This document shows, piece by piece, positions 17,417 through 25,675 of a stretch of 64,000 nt of DNA. The stretch comes from Candidatus Epulonipiscium viviparus (GTDB lineage Bacteria; Bacillota; Clostridia; Lachnospirales; Cellulosilyticaceae), in NCBI RefSeq assembly GCF_030708075.1, contig NZ_CP117982.1:2621302-2685301 (forward strand). Reading direction: 5' to 3'. Within the stretch, counting starts at the first letter, position 1; each line of letters starts with the position of its first letter. Made by a program: the position numbers and the translations under genes. Under the pieces are notes generated by a model. It was not told the origin of the DNA, did no database searches, and worked only from the letters and a program-made list of their open reading frames with translations.

Positions 17417-18709
17417 TTATTTATTTGCTAAGATTTTGTTACCAGATTCAAAAAATTCTGCGGCAGCTTCTTCGGCAGTGATGACTCCATATCCAATTTG
17501 TTCCATTAAATTGAAAAGAAGAGCGTTGATTTCACCAGATTTTGGAGGATCGGGAGGGCTGATGACAGAAGAATTGGTAGCAACAACGTCATTTACATAT
17601 GTAGCGGCTTCTTTTTGGACATCATTAAGATAAGGCAAAAGCTCGGATGCCACGACATTAGAAGCCGGAATGCCACGTTCGGCTAATAAAATTTGGTTGG
17701 CTTCAATAGAATTAGTTAAAAAATCTAGCAATTTTACAGCAAGGTCTGGATTATTGTTATGAGCAGAAAGAGAGAAAAATTGGCCAGGTTTTAGATAGTT
17801 GGAGGAAGTAATATCATCGGAGGGCCAAGTAGTTAATGCTATATCGATATTTTCTAAACTGGCTATATTTTGAACAACGGTAAGTTCGTTGGAGTGTTTT
17901 GGTTCGCACCAAGAGCGAGTTTCGGGAGTATTGCCGTATACAAGAGGAGATTGCTCGTTGCCCACTCTTTCGACAAGTATTTCGGGACCGATTGCCCATT
18001 TTTCGGCAATGCCCTGCTCATACAACTGAAACCAGGTTAGGAGATCATCTTCGGAGTCTACACCGAGCGCGTCTCCAGCGGCATTATATAATGATTTGCC
18101 TTCTCCGCGCAGAGTATAATTTACCATATTAAAAGATCCAGAAAGCCCGAAGTCGGTTTTGACACCAGATTTTTCGTAGACCTCTTTGCTGATAGCAACA
18201 AATTCGGCGATAGATAAATCGTTATCTACAGCAATGCCGAGGTCGTCGAGTAACGTTTTATTATACGCCAATGCAGGAGCATTAATTCCGGCACAGATTG
18301 CATAGACATTGCCATCGACAGTTCCGCTAGCAAGTATGTTGGGATCTATATTAGAAACATTTAGCGCACCAGATTCTATATATGGATTAAGATTAACAAT
18401 TAAACCGTTTTCGACATATTGATTTATGTATGCATGATCTTGTTGAATAACATCTGGGAGAGATTTTGAAGTTGCAAGAATAGCCAATTTGCCCCAATAT
18501 TCAGACCAATTTGAAAACTGAGGATCTATAGAAATATTTCCGTTTTGTTGGCTAAATAAGTCTAGAGCATCTTGAGTAACTTCGTTTCGAACTTGATTGC
18601 CCCACCAGATCATAGATATGTCATCGGTAGCGTCAGGATCTGCAGATGCGCAGGCAGTAAGAGCAATGGATAATCCGAGCGTAAGAGTAAATATTTTGAA
18701 TATTTTCAT
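17417..18709 (-). CDS. Extracellular sugar-binding lipoprotein of the ABC transporter
   Basis: The 430-residue protein has a lipoprotein signal MKIFKIFTLTLGLSIALTAC, with the lipobox LTAC fixing the acylated Cys at residue 20. The mature part is a family-1 solute-binding fold: ISMIWWGNQVRNEVTQDALD, then LPDVIQQDHAYINQYVENG, with an aromatic-rich sugar cleft, and NSIEANQILLAERGIPAS near the C-terminus. It captures a carbohydrate outside the membrane and delivers it to the two permeases. A TGGAGG ribosome site precedes the ATG. The gene is divergent from a chemoreceptor, and its first 107 bases are duplicated at 24294-24400. Confidence 0.9.
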   Translation of the reverse strand: MKIFKIFTLTLGLSIALTACASADPDATDDISMIWWGNQVRNEVTQDALDLFSQQNGNISIDPQFSNWSEYWGKLAILATSKSLPDVIQQDHAYINQYVENGLIVNLNPYIESGALNVSNIDPNILASGTVDGNVYAICAGINAPALAYNKTLLDDLGIAVDNDLSIAEFVAISKEVYEKSGVKTDFGLSGSFNMVNYTLRGEGKSLYNAAGDALGVDSEDDLLTWFQLYEQGIAEKWAIGPEILVERVGNEQSPLVYGNTPETRSWCEPKHSNELTVVQNIASLENIDIALTTWPSDDITSSNYLKPGQFFSLSAHNNNPDLAVKLLDFLTNSIEANQILLAERGIPASNVVASELLPYLNDVQKEAATYVNDVVATNSSVISPPDPPKSGEINALLFNLMEQIGYGVITAEEAAAEFFESGNKILANK

Positions 18710-18764
18710 GTAAAAACCTCCAATTTTTTAGTAAAAATATTAAAATCAAAATCAATTTATTACA

Positions 18765-18793
18765 AGTCTATAACATGTAAAATAAATAGTCAA
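18765..18793 (-). promoter_or_regulatory. Candidate promoter for the sugar ABC operon
   Basis: On the minus strand, TTGACT (18788-18793) and TAGACT (18765-18770) are 17 bp apart, about 55 bp before the lipoprotein ATG. The same sites recur in the duplicate at 24210-24238. Confidence 0.4.
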
Positions 18794-18881
18794 GGGCAAA
18801 GATAAAAAACAATATGCAAAAGGTATATAATAATTTATGTATTATTTAAAATGCTAAAAATAGAAAAATTTAACAAAAATA

Positions 18882-18910
18882 TTGATTTTGTCCAAAAAAC
18901 ATGGTATACT
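18882..18910 (+). promoter_or_regulatory. Promoter of the chemoreceptor gene
   Basis: TTGATT (18882-18887), a 17-bp spacer and TATACT (18905-18910) form a good sigma-A promoter 39 bp ahead of the ATG at 18950. It lies inside an upstream in-frame extension, which argues for the later start. The duplicate keeps this promoter intact at 24093-24121 (minus). Confidence 0.65.
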
Positions 18911-18949
18911 TTTGGTAAAATATTATTTATAGTTAAGGAGGAATTAAAA

Positions 18950-20629
18950 ATGAAGAATTGGAAAATACGCTACAAATTATTAGTTTTGGCATCAAGTTTA
19001 ATTTTGGCATTATTATTTACAGGAATTGTTTCGCTGATATTTATGGCAAGCATAAATAATGGTACAACCGAAGTATCAGAAAATTGGCTGCCCTCGGTAA
19101 TTATAGCGGAAGAGCTGAACACAGCAACGTCAGATTTTCGTATAGCTGAAAATAGTCATGTTATCGCACAAGATGAATCTACTATGCATATTTTAGAAAA
19201 TACTATGAATGATATAGTGAAAAGAATAGATGGTATGTTTAATTACTATATCACTAATTTAATTACTAATGAAACTGACAGAAAATTAATTGAAGTATCC
19301 CAGGATATGTGGGAACAATATTTGGAATTACATAATGTGATGATAAAGTATAGTTCAGATAATAATATACAGGCGGCATATGAAATGCTAACTGGAGAAT
19401 CATCGATATTATTTAATGAATTTTCAGAAACATTTTTGAGTTTGGTAGATTTTAACAAAAAAGGTGCAGATCAGGCGAATTTAGATGGAAATAAGTTGTA
19501 TTCTGACGCAATATTATTTATGGTGATTATAACTATTTTAATAACTGTTGTGGCATTATTGTTTTCGTTTTATATTGTGAAGTTGATAGCAGACCCGATT
19601 AATGAGATTGAAGAGGCCGCGATTCAGATATTGAAAGGTGATTTGAATACTGATATTCGATATAATTCAAAAGATGAGCTGGGAGTATTGGCTAATAATA
19701 TGAAGCTTCTATGTCAAATGTTTAAAAATATGATTATTGACATCGACGAAAGGTTGGATAGATTAGCAAAAGGTGATTTTAAAGAGCTGAAAAAAATGCA
19801 AAGTTTTTATGTGGGTGATTTTAAAAGTGTGTTTATAAATATGGAAAAAATTCAAGTTAGTCTTGCGGAAACGTTAGTTAACATAGATGTGGTTGCAACA
19901 CAGTTGGCAACGGGGACTATTCAAGTAGCTCATGGTGCTCAGGGCGTTGCTGGCGGGGTTGTGGAGCAAGCTGCATCTGTACAAAATTTGTCTGCTGCTA
20001 TGGAAGAAATGACAGCAAAGATCACTCAAACAGCCGATGATACTGGCGAGGCAAAGGTATTTAATGAAAAAACCCAAAAAGCGTTGGTAGATAGTAATAA
20101 TCAAGTTAGTGAAATGGTTATTGCCATGAAAAATATCATTACAAACTCTGATGAAATTAAGAAAATTATTCAAGATATTGATGATATAGCGTTTCAAACG
20201 AATATTCTATCTTTGAATGCTGCAGTAGAAGCGGCAAGAGCTGGTGAAAGCGGAAAAGGATTTGCTGTTGTGGCGGAGGAAGTTCGAAATTTAGCCAAAA
20301 AATCGGCGAAATCGGCAAAGGATACAGCAGAGCTGATACAGCAAACAGCCGAAGTTATAAGTGTGGGCAATGAAATAGCAGGCCATACATCAGATTCTAT
20401 AAGCGCTGCCATGGAAAATGCAAAGGAATTGAGTACGTTGGTTGATAGCATCGCAGATGCCGCAGAGGATCAGGCACAGAATGCTATTCAAATTAATGCA
20501 GAAATAGATCAAATATCAAAAGTAGTACTGACAAATTCAACATCAGCCGAAGAAAGCGCAGCGGCAAGTGAAGAGCTATCAGAACAATCTCAGGCACTTA
20601 AAAATTTGATAGGAGAGTTTAAATTTTGA
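18950..20629 (+). CDS. Methyl-accepting chemotaxis protein
   Basis: I choose ATG 18950 because TTAAGGAGG lies just upstream and the promoter lies within the longer frame starting at 18851. The 559-residue receptor has a first membrane helix (about 10-33), a four-helix-type sensor domain (about 34-185), a second helix (about 188-212) and HAMP (about 213-265, [14 protein letters not shown]). The methyl-accepting coiled coil holds the kinase-contact hairpin [22 protein letters not shown] (about 405-426) followed by [19 protein letters not shown]. It signals to CheA/CheW in response to a ligand. Divergence from a sugar transporter suggests that the sugar, or its loaded binding protein, is the ligand. 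There is no C-terminal CheR-docking pentapeptide. Confidence 0.93.
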   Translation: MKNWKIRYKLLVLASSLILALLFTGIVSLIFMASINNGTTEVSENWLPSVIIAEELNTATSDFRIAENSHVIAQDESTMHILENTMNDIVKRIDGMFNYYITNLITNETDRKLIEVSQDMWEQYLELHNVMIKYSSDNNIQAAYEMLTGESSILFNEFSETFLSLVDFNKKGADQANLDGNKLYSDAILFMVIITILITVVALLFSFYIVKLIADPINEIEEAAIQILKGDLNTDIRYNSKDELGVLANNMKLLCQMFKNMIIDIDERLDRLAKGDFKELKKMQSFYVGDFKSVFINMEKIQVSLAETLVNIDVVATQLATGTIQVAHGAQGVAGGVVEQAASVQNLSAAMEEMTAKITQTADDTGEAKVFNEKTQKALVDSNNQVSEMVIAMKNIITNSDEIKKIIQDIDDIAFQTNILSLNAAVEAARAGESGKGFAVVAEEVRNLAKKSAKSAKDTAELIQQTAEVISVGNEIAGHTSDSISAAMENAKELSTLVDSIADAAEDQAQNAIQINAEIDQISKVVLTNSTSAEESAAASEELSEQSQALKNLIGEFKF

Positions 20630-20643
20630 AAAATATAGTGAAA

Positions 20644-20674
20644 GGGGCCTTCTAGATTTAGAAGGTTCTTTTTT
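20644..20674 (+). terminator. Terminator of the chemoreceptor gene
   Basis: CCTTCT and AGAAGG form a hairpin extended by G-T pairs (GG/TT) and followed by TTCTTTTTT, 15 bp past the stop. Confidence 0.75.
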
Positions 20675-20773
20675 GATTAATAAATTGCGATGACTTTGGA
20701 GAAAATAATTATTAGACATTTTTCGCATAGTATGGTAATCTAAGTCTATTGAGTATAAGGAGGTATAAATTTT

Positions 20774-21127
20774 ATGCAAAAAATTACCAATGAACAAGGA
20801 AAGATTGAAATAAATGAGGAAGTCATTGCTAGTATATGTGGAATTTGTGCTGGAGAGTGTTATGGAATCGTTGGTATGGCATCAAGAAGTGTAAAAGATG
20901 GAATAGTTAGATTGCTATTACGAGATAATATTACCAAAGGGATAGCAGTGAAGTTAAATGAGGATCATATAGATGTTGAGTTTCATATAATTGTAGAATA
21001 TGGCACCAAAATTTCTGCTGTCACTGATAATTTGATGAACACAATAAGGTATAAATTAAAAGAGATGTTAGATATAAAAGTTGAAACAATTACAGTTTTT
21101 GTAGAAAGTGTGAGGTTAGATAGCTAA
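20774..21127 (+). CDS. Asp23/Gls24 family protein (YloU-like)
   Basis: The 117-residue protein has IEINEEVIASICGICAGECYGIVGMA (about 10-35), the standard Asp23 N-terminal segment, and ends with a strand-helix region typical of YloU. The AAGGAGG ribosome site is well placed before the ATG. It sits 27 bp ahead of fakA, the usual yloU-yloV order in Firmicutes. Asp23 proteins are small envelope or alkaline-stress-associated proteins, and the biochemical role of the YloU branch is unsettled. The length is normal. Confidence 0.88.
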   Translation: MQKITNEQGKIEINEEVIASICGICAGECYGIVGMASRSVKDGIVRLLLRDNITKGIAVKLNEDHIDVEFHIIVEYGTKISAVTDNLMNTIRYKLKEMLDIKVETITVFVESVRLDS

Positions 21128-21154
21128 AATGTTAGATAGGAAGGAGAAAAGCAC

Positions 21155-22783
21155 GTGAACACAACTCAAGCAGTAGATGCGAGATTACTTCAAAAAATGA
21201 TAGTTAGCGCGGCCTTATTATTAGATGAAAAAAAGGAAGCAATTAATGAGCTGAATGTGTTTCCGGTTCCTGATGGAGATACTGGAACTAATATGTCACT
21301 TACAATGCTTTTTGCAGCCAAAGAAGTAGAAGAGGTAGAAAACGTAACAATAGAATCCATAGGCAAGGCATTTGCAGGAGGAGCCCTAAGAGGTGCGCGA
21401 GGAAATTCGGGGGTGATTCTATCTCAGATTATTCGAGGCTTTGTTAAGGGATTGGGAACAAACGAAACTGTGGACGCACGAACAGTCGCAAGGGCAACAA
21501 AGCTGGCTGTCGCTACTGCCTATAAGTCGGTAATGAAACCCAAAGAAGGAACAATCCTGACTGTGGCAAAAGAGATATCAAATGCAGCGCTGTCGATTTA
21601 TAAGACTGCAGCTGATGCGCAAACATTTCTAAAAGAGGTTATTATGCATGGGTATAAAGTGTTGGAGCAAACACAAAATATGCTTCCGGTATTAAAAGAG
21701 GCAGGCGTGGTGGATGCGGGTGGAGCAGGATTAATGACTATATTGGAAGGTGCAGCCAGAGTTATATTGGGTGAAGTGGAGATAGAAATTAAGCGACCGC
21801 TAAAGAAAAAGTCAACCGTTGCCATGACAAAGTTTAATACAGACGATATAACTTTTGCGTATTGCACAGAGTTTATTGTGAAACGAGAAGATAAGCCATA
21901 TAATGAGGCAAAGGTAAAGGAATATTTGGATGGAATAGGGGATAGCATAGTTGTAGTTTCGGATGATGATTATATTAAGGTTCATGTTCATACAAATGAT
22001 CCAGGAAATGTTTTGAGCTATGCGTTGAAATTTGGAGCGCTAAATAGTGTAAAAATAGAAAATATGAAAGAACAGCATACTGCAATACTCGAAGAAGAAA
22101 GTAAAGATAAATTTGTAGACAAAAAACTGGGGTTTGTGTCTGTTGCTGCAGGCGAGGGGTTTGTAGATATTCTCAAAAGCCTCAATGTGGATGTTATAGT
22201 AGAGGGTGGTCAAACTATGAATCCTAGCACAGAAGACATAATAGATGCGATATATAAAACACACGCAGAGCAAGTTATTTTGATGCCAAATAATAAGAAT
22301 ATAGTTTTAACAGCTAATCAAGCGGCAAAAGTTGTTGAAGATGAAGTCAAAGTAATAGTGATCCCAACGAAAAGTATTGTGGAAAGCATTTCGGCTATGC
22401 TGGCATATGATGGAACTAGCGTCGATGCAGAAGCAATAGCAGCTGATATGAACGAGGCCGTTGATGCAATAACGACGGCACAAATCACTATTGCAGTTAG
22501 AGATACCACTATGAATGGAGAGGAAATTAAAGAGGGGCAATATTTGGGAATTTTGGGCGGAGAAATCGTGTCACACAAGCCTAGTTTAGAAGATACGTTT
22601 ATAGAAGTGCTCTCTAAGTTGGATCAAGATAGCGATATAATTACGATTTATTATGGAGAAGATATAGAAGAAAAATCGGTAGCAAAGTATCAAGATATAG
22701 TAACAAAAGCATTCCCGCAGGCCGAAGTAGAGTTACACGCGGGTAAGCAGCCGGTATATTATTTTATAATTTCTGCAGAATAA
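21155..22783 (+). CDS. fakA: Fatty acid kinase subunit FakA (DAK2 domain, YloV-like)
   Basis: The 542-residue protein opens with a DAK2 (DhaL-like) ATP-binding domain. NVFPVPDGDTGTNMSLTML (about 29-47) carries the Mg-binding Asp residues, and GGALRGARGNSGVILSQIIR (about 75-94) the nucleotide loop. A middle domain and a C-terminal DAK1-like domain follow, with GGQTMNPSTEDIIDAI (about 350) and ILMPNNKNI. FakA phosphorylates fatty acids presented by FakB for phospholipid synthesis. GTG at 21155 follows GGAAGGAG. The gene after it begins three bases past the stop. The length is normal. Confidence 0.92.
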   Translation: MNTTQAVDARLLQKMIVSAALLLDEKKEAINELNVFPVPDGDTGTNMSLTMLFAAKEVEEVENVTIESIGKAFAGGALRGARGNSGVILSQIIRGFVKGLGTNETVDARTVARATKLAVATAYKSVMKPKEGTILTVAKEISNAALSIYKTAADAQTFLKEVIMHGYKVLEQTQNMLPVLKEAGVVDAGGAGLMTILEGAARVILGEVEIEIKRPLKKKSTVAMTKFNTDDITFAYCTEFIVKREDKPYNEAKVKEYLDGIGDSIVVVSDDDYIKVHVHTNDPGNVLSYALKFGALNSVKIENMKEQHTAILEEESKDKFVDKKLGFVSVAAGEGFVDILKSLNVDVIVEGGQTMNPSTEDIIDAIYKTHAEQVILMPNNKNIVLTANQAAKVVEDEVKVIVIPTKSIVESISAMLAYDGTSVDAEAIAADMNEAVDAITTAQITIAVRDTTMNGEEIKEGQYLGILGGEIVSHKPSLEDTFIEVLSKLDQDSDIITIYYGEDIEEKSVAKYQDIVTKAFPQAEVELHAGKQPVYYFIISAE

Positions 22784-22786
22784 ACT

Positions 22787-23551
22787 ATGGATATAGTTAG
22801 TGAGCATATATTCTTATTTCCTTTTGCTTGGGAAATAAATACAAAAAATAGGAATTATAATTTTAATCCACAAGTGCAAATTAATCAGTCAATGTTCAAA
22901 TATCTGCATGGTTGGAGATGTGAGGAATTTATTATAGATTCGAATGAAAATTATAATGAATTTATATATTTTTATAGGCCTGTTAGAAACGTGCTATATT
23001 CCAAAGAGGCTGCCATAATCAAAAATTATATATATAATTATCTCGATGAAAATACGACATGTAAGATAGAAATTGATGCGCAAGAATATTTGTTGAAGGT
23101 AAAAAAAATTGAGTTAAAAATGGTAAAAACGGGTGTGGGAATACTGAGTATTGATTTGCAAAATTTTGCATATATGCTAGAAGATGATATAAAGAAAATT
23201 AATTCGTTTTCGCAATGTGTATACCCTATCTCGTTGCCTATAAACAATCAAAATTACCCGGCTAAAATTACATTTATATTTAAGGATAAAATTATTGTTA
23301 CGAATATATTGGAAAATAATTACATGAACAATGTTAGTCAAATAGCATCATTTTTGTTGAAAATCTTAGGAAATAGCTTTATAACATCCGAACAAAAGGG
23401 TAGGCATAAAATTTTAATTGAGCCATTAATAGGAAGCAAAATGGTGACGTTGTGTGTTGTAAAAAATAATGAAATATATAACAAAAAGTCGGCCAACGCA
23501 AATCCAACTTATTTCCATCTAAATTCGCCTGATCTGCACCTTCTTTGTTAA
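22787..23551 (+). CDS. Unrecognised protein, 3' end replaced by the duplication
   Basis: Of the 254 residues, about the first 239 are native and the last 15 or so (from about base 23505) come from the antisense strand of the duplicated chemoreceptor fragment. The native part opens MDIVSEHIFLFPFAWEINTK and is rich in Asn, Ile, Lys and Tyr, without membrane helices or a motif I can name. It starts three bases after fakA with no clear ribosome site, so translation may be coupled. Because the junction lies within the frame, the gene probably once ran further and is now an N-terminal fragment. I cannot assign a function. Confidence 0.55.
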   Translation: MDIVSEHIFLFPFAWEINTKNRNYNFNPQVQINQSMFKYLHGWRCEEFIIDSNENYNEFIYFYRPVRNVLYSKEAAIIKNYIYNYLDENTTCKIEIDAQEYLLKVKKIELKMVKTGVGILSIDLQNFAYMLEDDIKKINSFSQCVYPISLPINNQNYPAKITFIFKDKIIVTNILENNYMNNVSQIASFLLKILGNSFITSEQKGRHKILIEPLIGSKMVTLCVVKNNEIYNKKSANANPTYFHLNSPDLHLLC

Positions 23552-24053
23552 AATCTACCAAATCCAAAAATGTTTCTGAAAATTCATTAAATAATACCGA
23601 TGATTCTCCAGTTAGTATTTCATATGCCGACTGTGTATTATTATCTGAACTATACTTTATCATCACATTATGTAATTTCAAATATTGTTCCCACATATCC
23701 TGGGATTTTTCAATTAATTTTCTGTCAGTTTCATTAGTAATTAAATTAGTGATATAGTAATCAAACATACCATCTATTCTTTTCACTATATCATTCATAC
23801 TATTTTCTAAAATATGCATAGTAGATTCATCTTGTGCGATAACATGACTATTTTCAGCTATACGAAAATCTGACGTTGCTGTGTTCAGCTCTTCCGCTAT
23901 AATTACCGAGGGCAGCCAATTTTCTGATACTTCGGTTGTACCATTATTTATGCTTGCCATAAATATCAGCGAAACAATTCCTGTAAATAATAATGCCAAA
24001 ATTAAACTTGATACCAAAACTAATAATTTGTAGCGTATTTTCCAATTCTTCAT
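23379..24053 (-). pseudogene. Truncated duplicate of the chemoreceptor 5' part
   Basis: From ATG 24053, with the same ribosome site and promoter as the intact gene, the frame reproduces the first 183 residues of the chemoreceptor with 11 substitutions. It then leaves the duplicated segment at 23505 and runs through the antisense of the neighbouring gene to a stop at 23379. It retains the first membrane helix and most of the sensor domain but lacks the second helix, HAMP and signalling domain, so it cannot signal. It could be transcribed from its intact promoter, producing RNA antisense to the 3' end of the gene at 22787. Confidence 0.85.
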
Positions 24054-24400
24054 TTTTAATTCCTCCTTAACTATAAATAATATTTTACCAAAAGTATACC
24101 ATGTTTTTTGGACAAAATCAATATTTTTGTTAAATTTTTCTATTTTTAGCATTTTAAATAATACATAAATTATTATATACCTTTTGCATATTGTTTTTTA
24201 TCTTTGCCCTTGACTATTTATTTTACATGTTATAGACTTGTAATAAATTGATTTTGATTTTAATATTTTTACTAAAAAATTGGAGGTTTTTACATGAAAA
24301 TATTCAAAATATTTACTCTTACGCTCGGATTATCCATTGCTCTTACTGCCTGCGCATCTGCAGATCCTGACGCTACCGATGATATATCTATGATCTGGTG
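23505..24400 (-). repeat. Inverted duplication, copy arm (896 bp)
   Basis: This is the inverted copy of 18603-19498. The left junction falls at 23504/23505 inside the gene starting at 22787. The right junction at 24400/24401 falls within the last codons of the gene at 24388-25524. Both promoters of the source intergenic region are present (24093-24121 minus, 24210-24238 plus). Confidence 0.93.
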
Positions 24401-24440
24401 TCATATCGCGAATTCCAATTATCTTCGTCCGAGCTGCTAA
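24294..24440 (+). pseudogene. Truncated duplicate of the sugar-binding lipoprotein start
   Basis: The ATG and TGGAGG site match those of the intact lipoprotein gene. The frame encodes the whole lipoprotein signal with its lipobox Cys and about 35 codons of homology, then leaves the duplicated segment at 24400 and ends at 24440 after 48 codons. If expressed it would give a short lipidated peptide with no binding domain. Confidence 0.85.
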
Positions 24441-25524
24441 AGTCTAATTCAATAATAAACTCTAAGACATCATTTCTATCTACATCTAAAGAAATTCCAT
24501 CAATATCGATTTCTGTTTCTTGTTCTTTGCCGTCGTCATCTGTATATTCGAGAATCACAACATCGTCAAAATCATCACTAAACATATCTTCTAAATAGTC
24601 TGTCATTCCGTCGAGATCTGGGAATGCTTCGATTTCTTCGAGTTCTAAGTCGCCGTCATCATATTCGAATGATACTAGCTCGTCATTGTTATCAGCATCG
24701 GTGATGGAGCCTTGTATAGAATGACGCTCGGCAAGGGTGCCCACAAGTTCTTCGGCAATGGCATCGCAAACATCTTCGATAAATCCTTCTACTTTAGAAG
24801 TGCTAAGATCATTAAAGTCTTCTAGGAAATCATCTCCATCAAATTCGATTTCGAGACTAACATAGCTTGATTTTACAGATACATCAAAGGTCCAATCGAT
24901 GCGTTCTTCTTCTTCGAAGTCTTCGAGAACCTTATCCAGTGCTTTGCTATCAATTTCTTTAAATCCGCCACTAGATGATGAGTTGTTGCCATAGTTAGGA
25001 TAATTTGGAGTAGTGGTAGTTTGGCCCCAGCTTGGAGTAGTGGTAGTTTGGCCCCAACTTGGAGTGGTGGTAGGTTGACCCCAGCTTGGAGTGGTGGTAG
25101 GTTGACCCCAGCTTGGAATAGTACTAGGAGTAGATTGAGAATACCCGGGCGCAGTGGATGTTTCGTATTGCTGCAGCTTTGCAGTTAAATCGGCAACGAC
25201 CTGCTCCAAGGCTGCTATTTCAGTGGTATACATCAATTCATTTGTTGAAGATAGACCACCAGTGAGTTCAACAGTTTGAGTTGCAATATTCCAATTGGCA
25301 CCTATATTGAATAGCTCGCCTATATCACGAACACCTACATATGTAACACCATCAACAATAAATGGTTCATAAGTTAAACTTTTATATTCGTCGTTTACAC
25401 TAACCCGAATGTTATTGTAATACGCTTCTAGTGGTCGAAAAGAACCTGCAGCAAAGACTGGAATACTGGACATAAGTGATGTGGCAGCTACCAGACATAA
25501 TGCTTTATTTTTTAATAATTTCAT
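24388..25524 (-). CDS. Secreted acidic protein with a stalk (copper-amine-oxidase N-like) domain
   Basis: A signal peptide (about 1-25, ending VFA) precedes a stalk domain (about 30-90) with FIVDGVTYVGVRDIGELFNI, the hallmark of copper-amine-oxidase N-terminal-like domains that bind cell-wall polymer. A short coiled coil (about 98-115) and a Thr/Pro linker of 9-residue PSWGQ units follow. The C-terminal domain of about 190 residues is extremely rich in Asp and Glu (for example FSDDFDDVVILEYTDDDGKE) and is unknown to me. GAGGAGG precedes the ATG. The last three codons and stop come from the inserted duplication, so a few native residues may be lost. Confidence 0.75.
   Translation of the reverse strand: MKLLKNKALCLVAATSLMSSIPVFAAGSFRPLEAYYNNIRVSVNDEYKSLTYEPFIVDGVTYVGVRDIGELFNIGANWNIATQTVELTGGLSSTNELMYTTEIAALEQVVADLTAKLQQYETSTAPGYSQSTPSTIPSWGQPTTTPSWGQPTTTPSWGQTTTTPSWGQTTTTPNYPNYGNNSSSSGGFKEIDSKALDKVLEDFEEEERIDWTFDVSVKSSYVSLEIEFDGDDFLEDFNDLSTSKVEGFIEDVCDAIAEELVGTLAERHSIQGSITDADNNDELVSFEYDDGDLELEEIEAFPDLDGMTDYLEDMFSDDFDDVVILEYTDDDGKEQETEIDIDGISLDVDRNDVLEFIIELDFSSSDEDNWNSRYDTRS
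25008..25127 (-). repeat. 27-bp coding repeat (PSWGQ-P/T-TTT)
   Basis: Four to five tandem 27-bp units encode PSWGQ followed by four Thr/Pro residues, forming a linker in the stalk-domain protein. The frame is intact throughout. Confidence 0.8.
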
Positions 25525-25675
25525 AATAGTTCCTCCTCAAAATGTTTATTGCTTTATTATATCAGATAAAAAGAAATTTGACAATTAAAATGTCATGAAA
25601 GTAATAAAAAAGTAATAAAGTGTTGTTGAAAAAGTTGAATACCACATTAATAAGTATTCAACTATATATTATGTT

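Larger units (their letters stand above)
18603..19498 (+). repeat. Inverted duplication, source arm (896 bp)
   Basis: This segment covers the first 107 bases of the solute-binding protein gene, the whole divergent intergenic region and the chemoreceptor 5' end to codon 183. It recurs in inverted orientation at 23505-24400 with exactly the same length. Positions convert as copy = 43003 minus source. By eye the intergenic part is identical, the lipoprotein part has one silent change and the chemoreceptor part has 13 base changes. No terminal inverted repeats, target-site duplication or transposase is visible. Confidence 0.93.

Noticed and set aside
18851..18949. Longer chemoreceptor start at ATG 18851 adding 33 residues
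   Set aside because: The extension covers a good sigma-A promoter and has no ribosome site, whereas ATG 18950 follows AAGGAGG and begins a standard receptor N-terminus.
18950..19498. Diversity-generating retroelement explaining the all-replacement differences between chemoreceptor copies
   Set aside because: The changes are not adenine-specific in either direction, the shared segment includes promoters and a second gene, and no reverse transcriptase is nearby.
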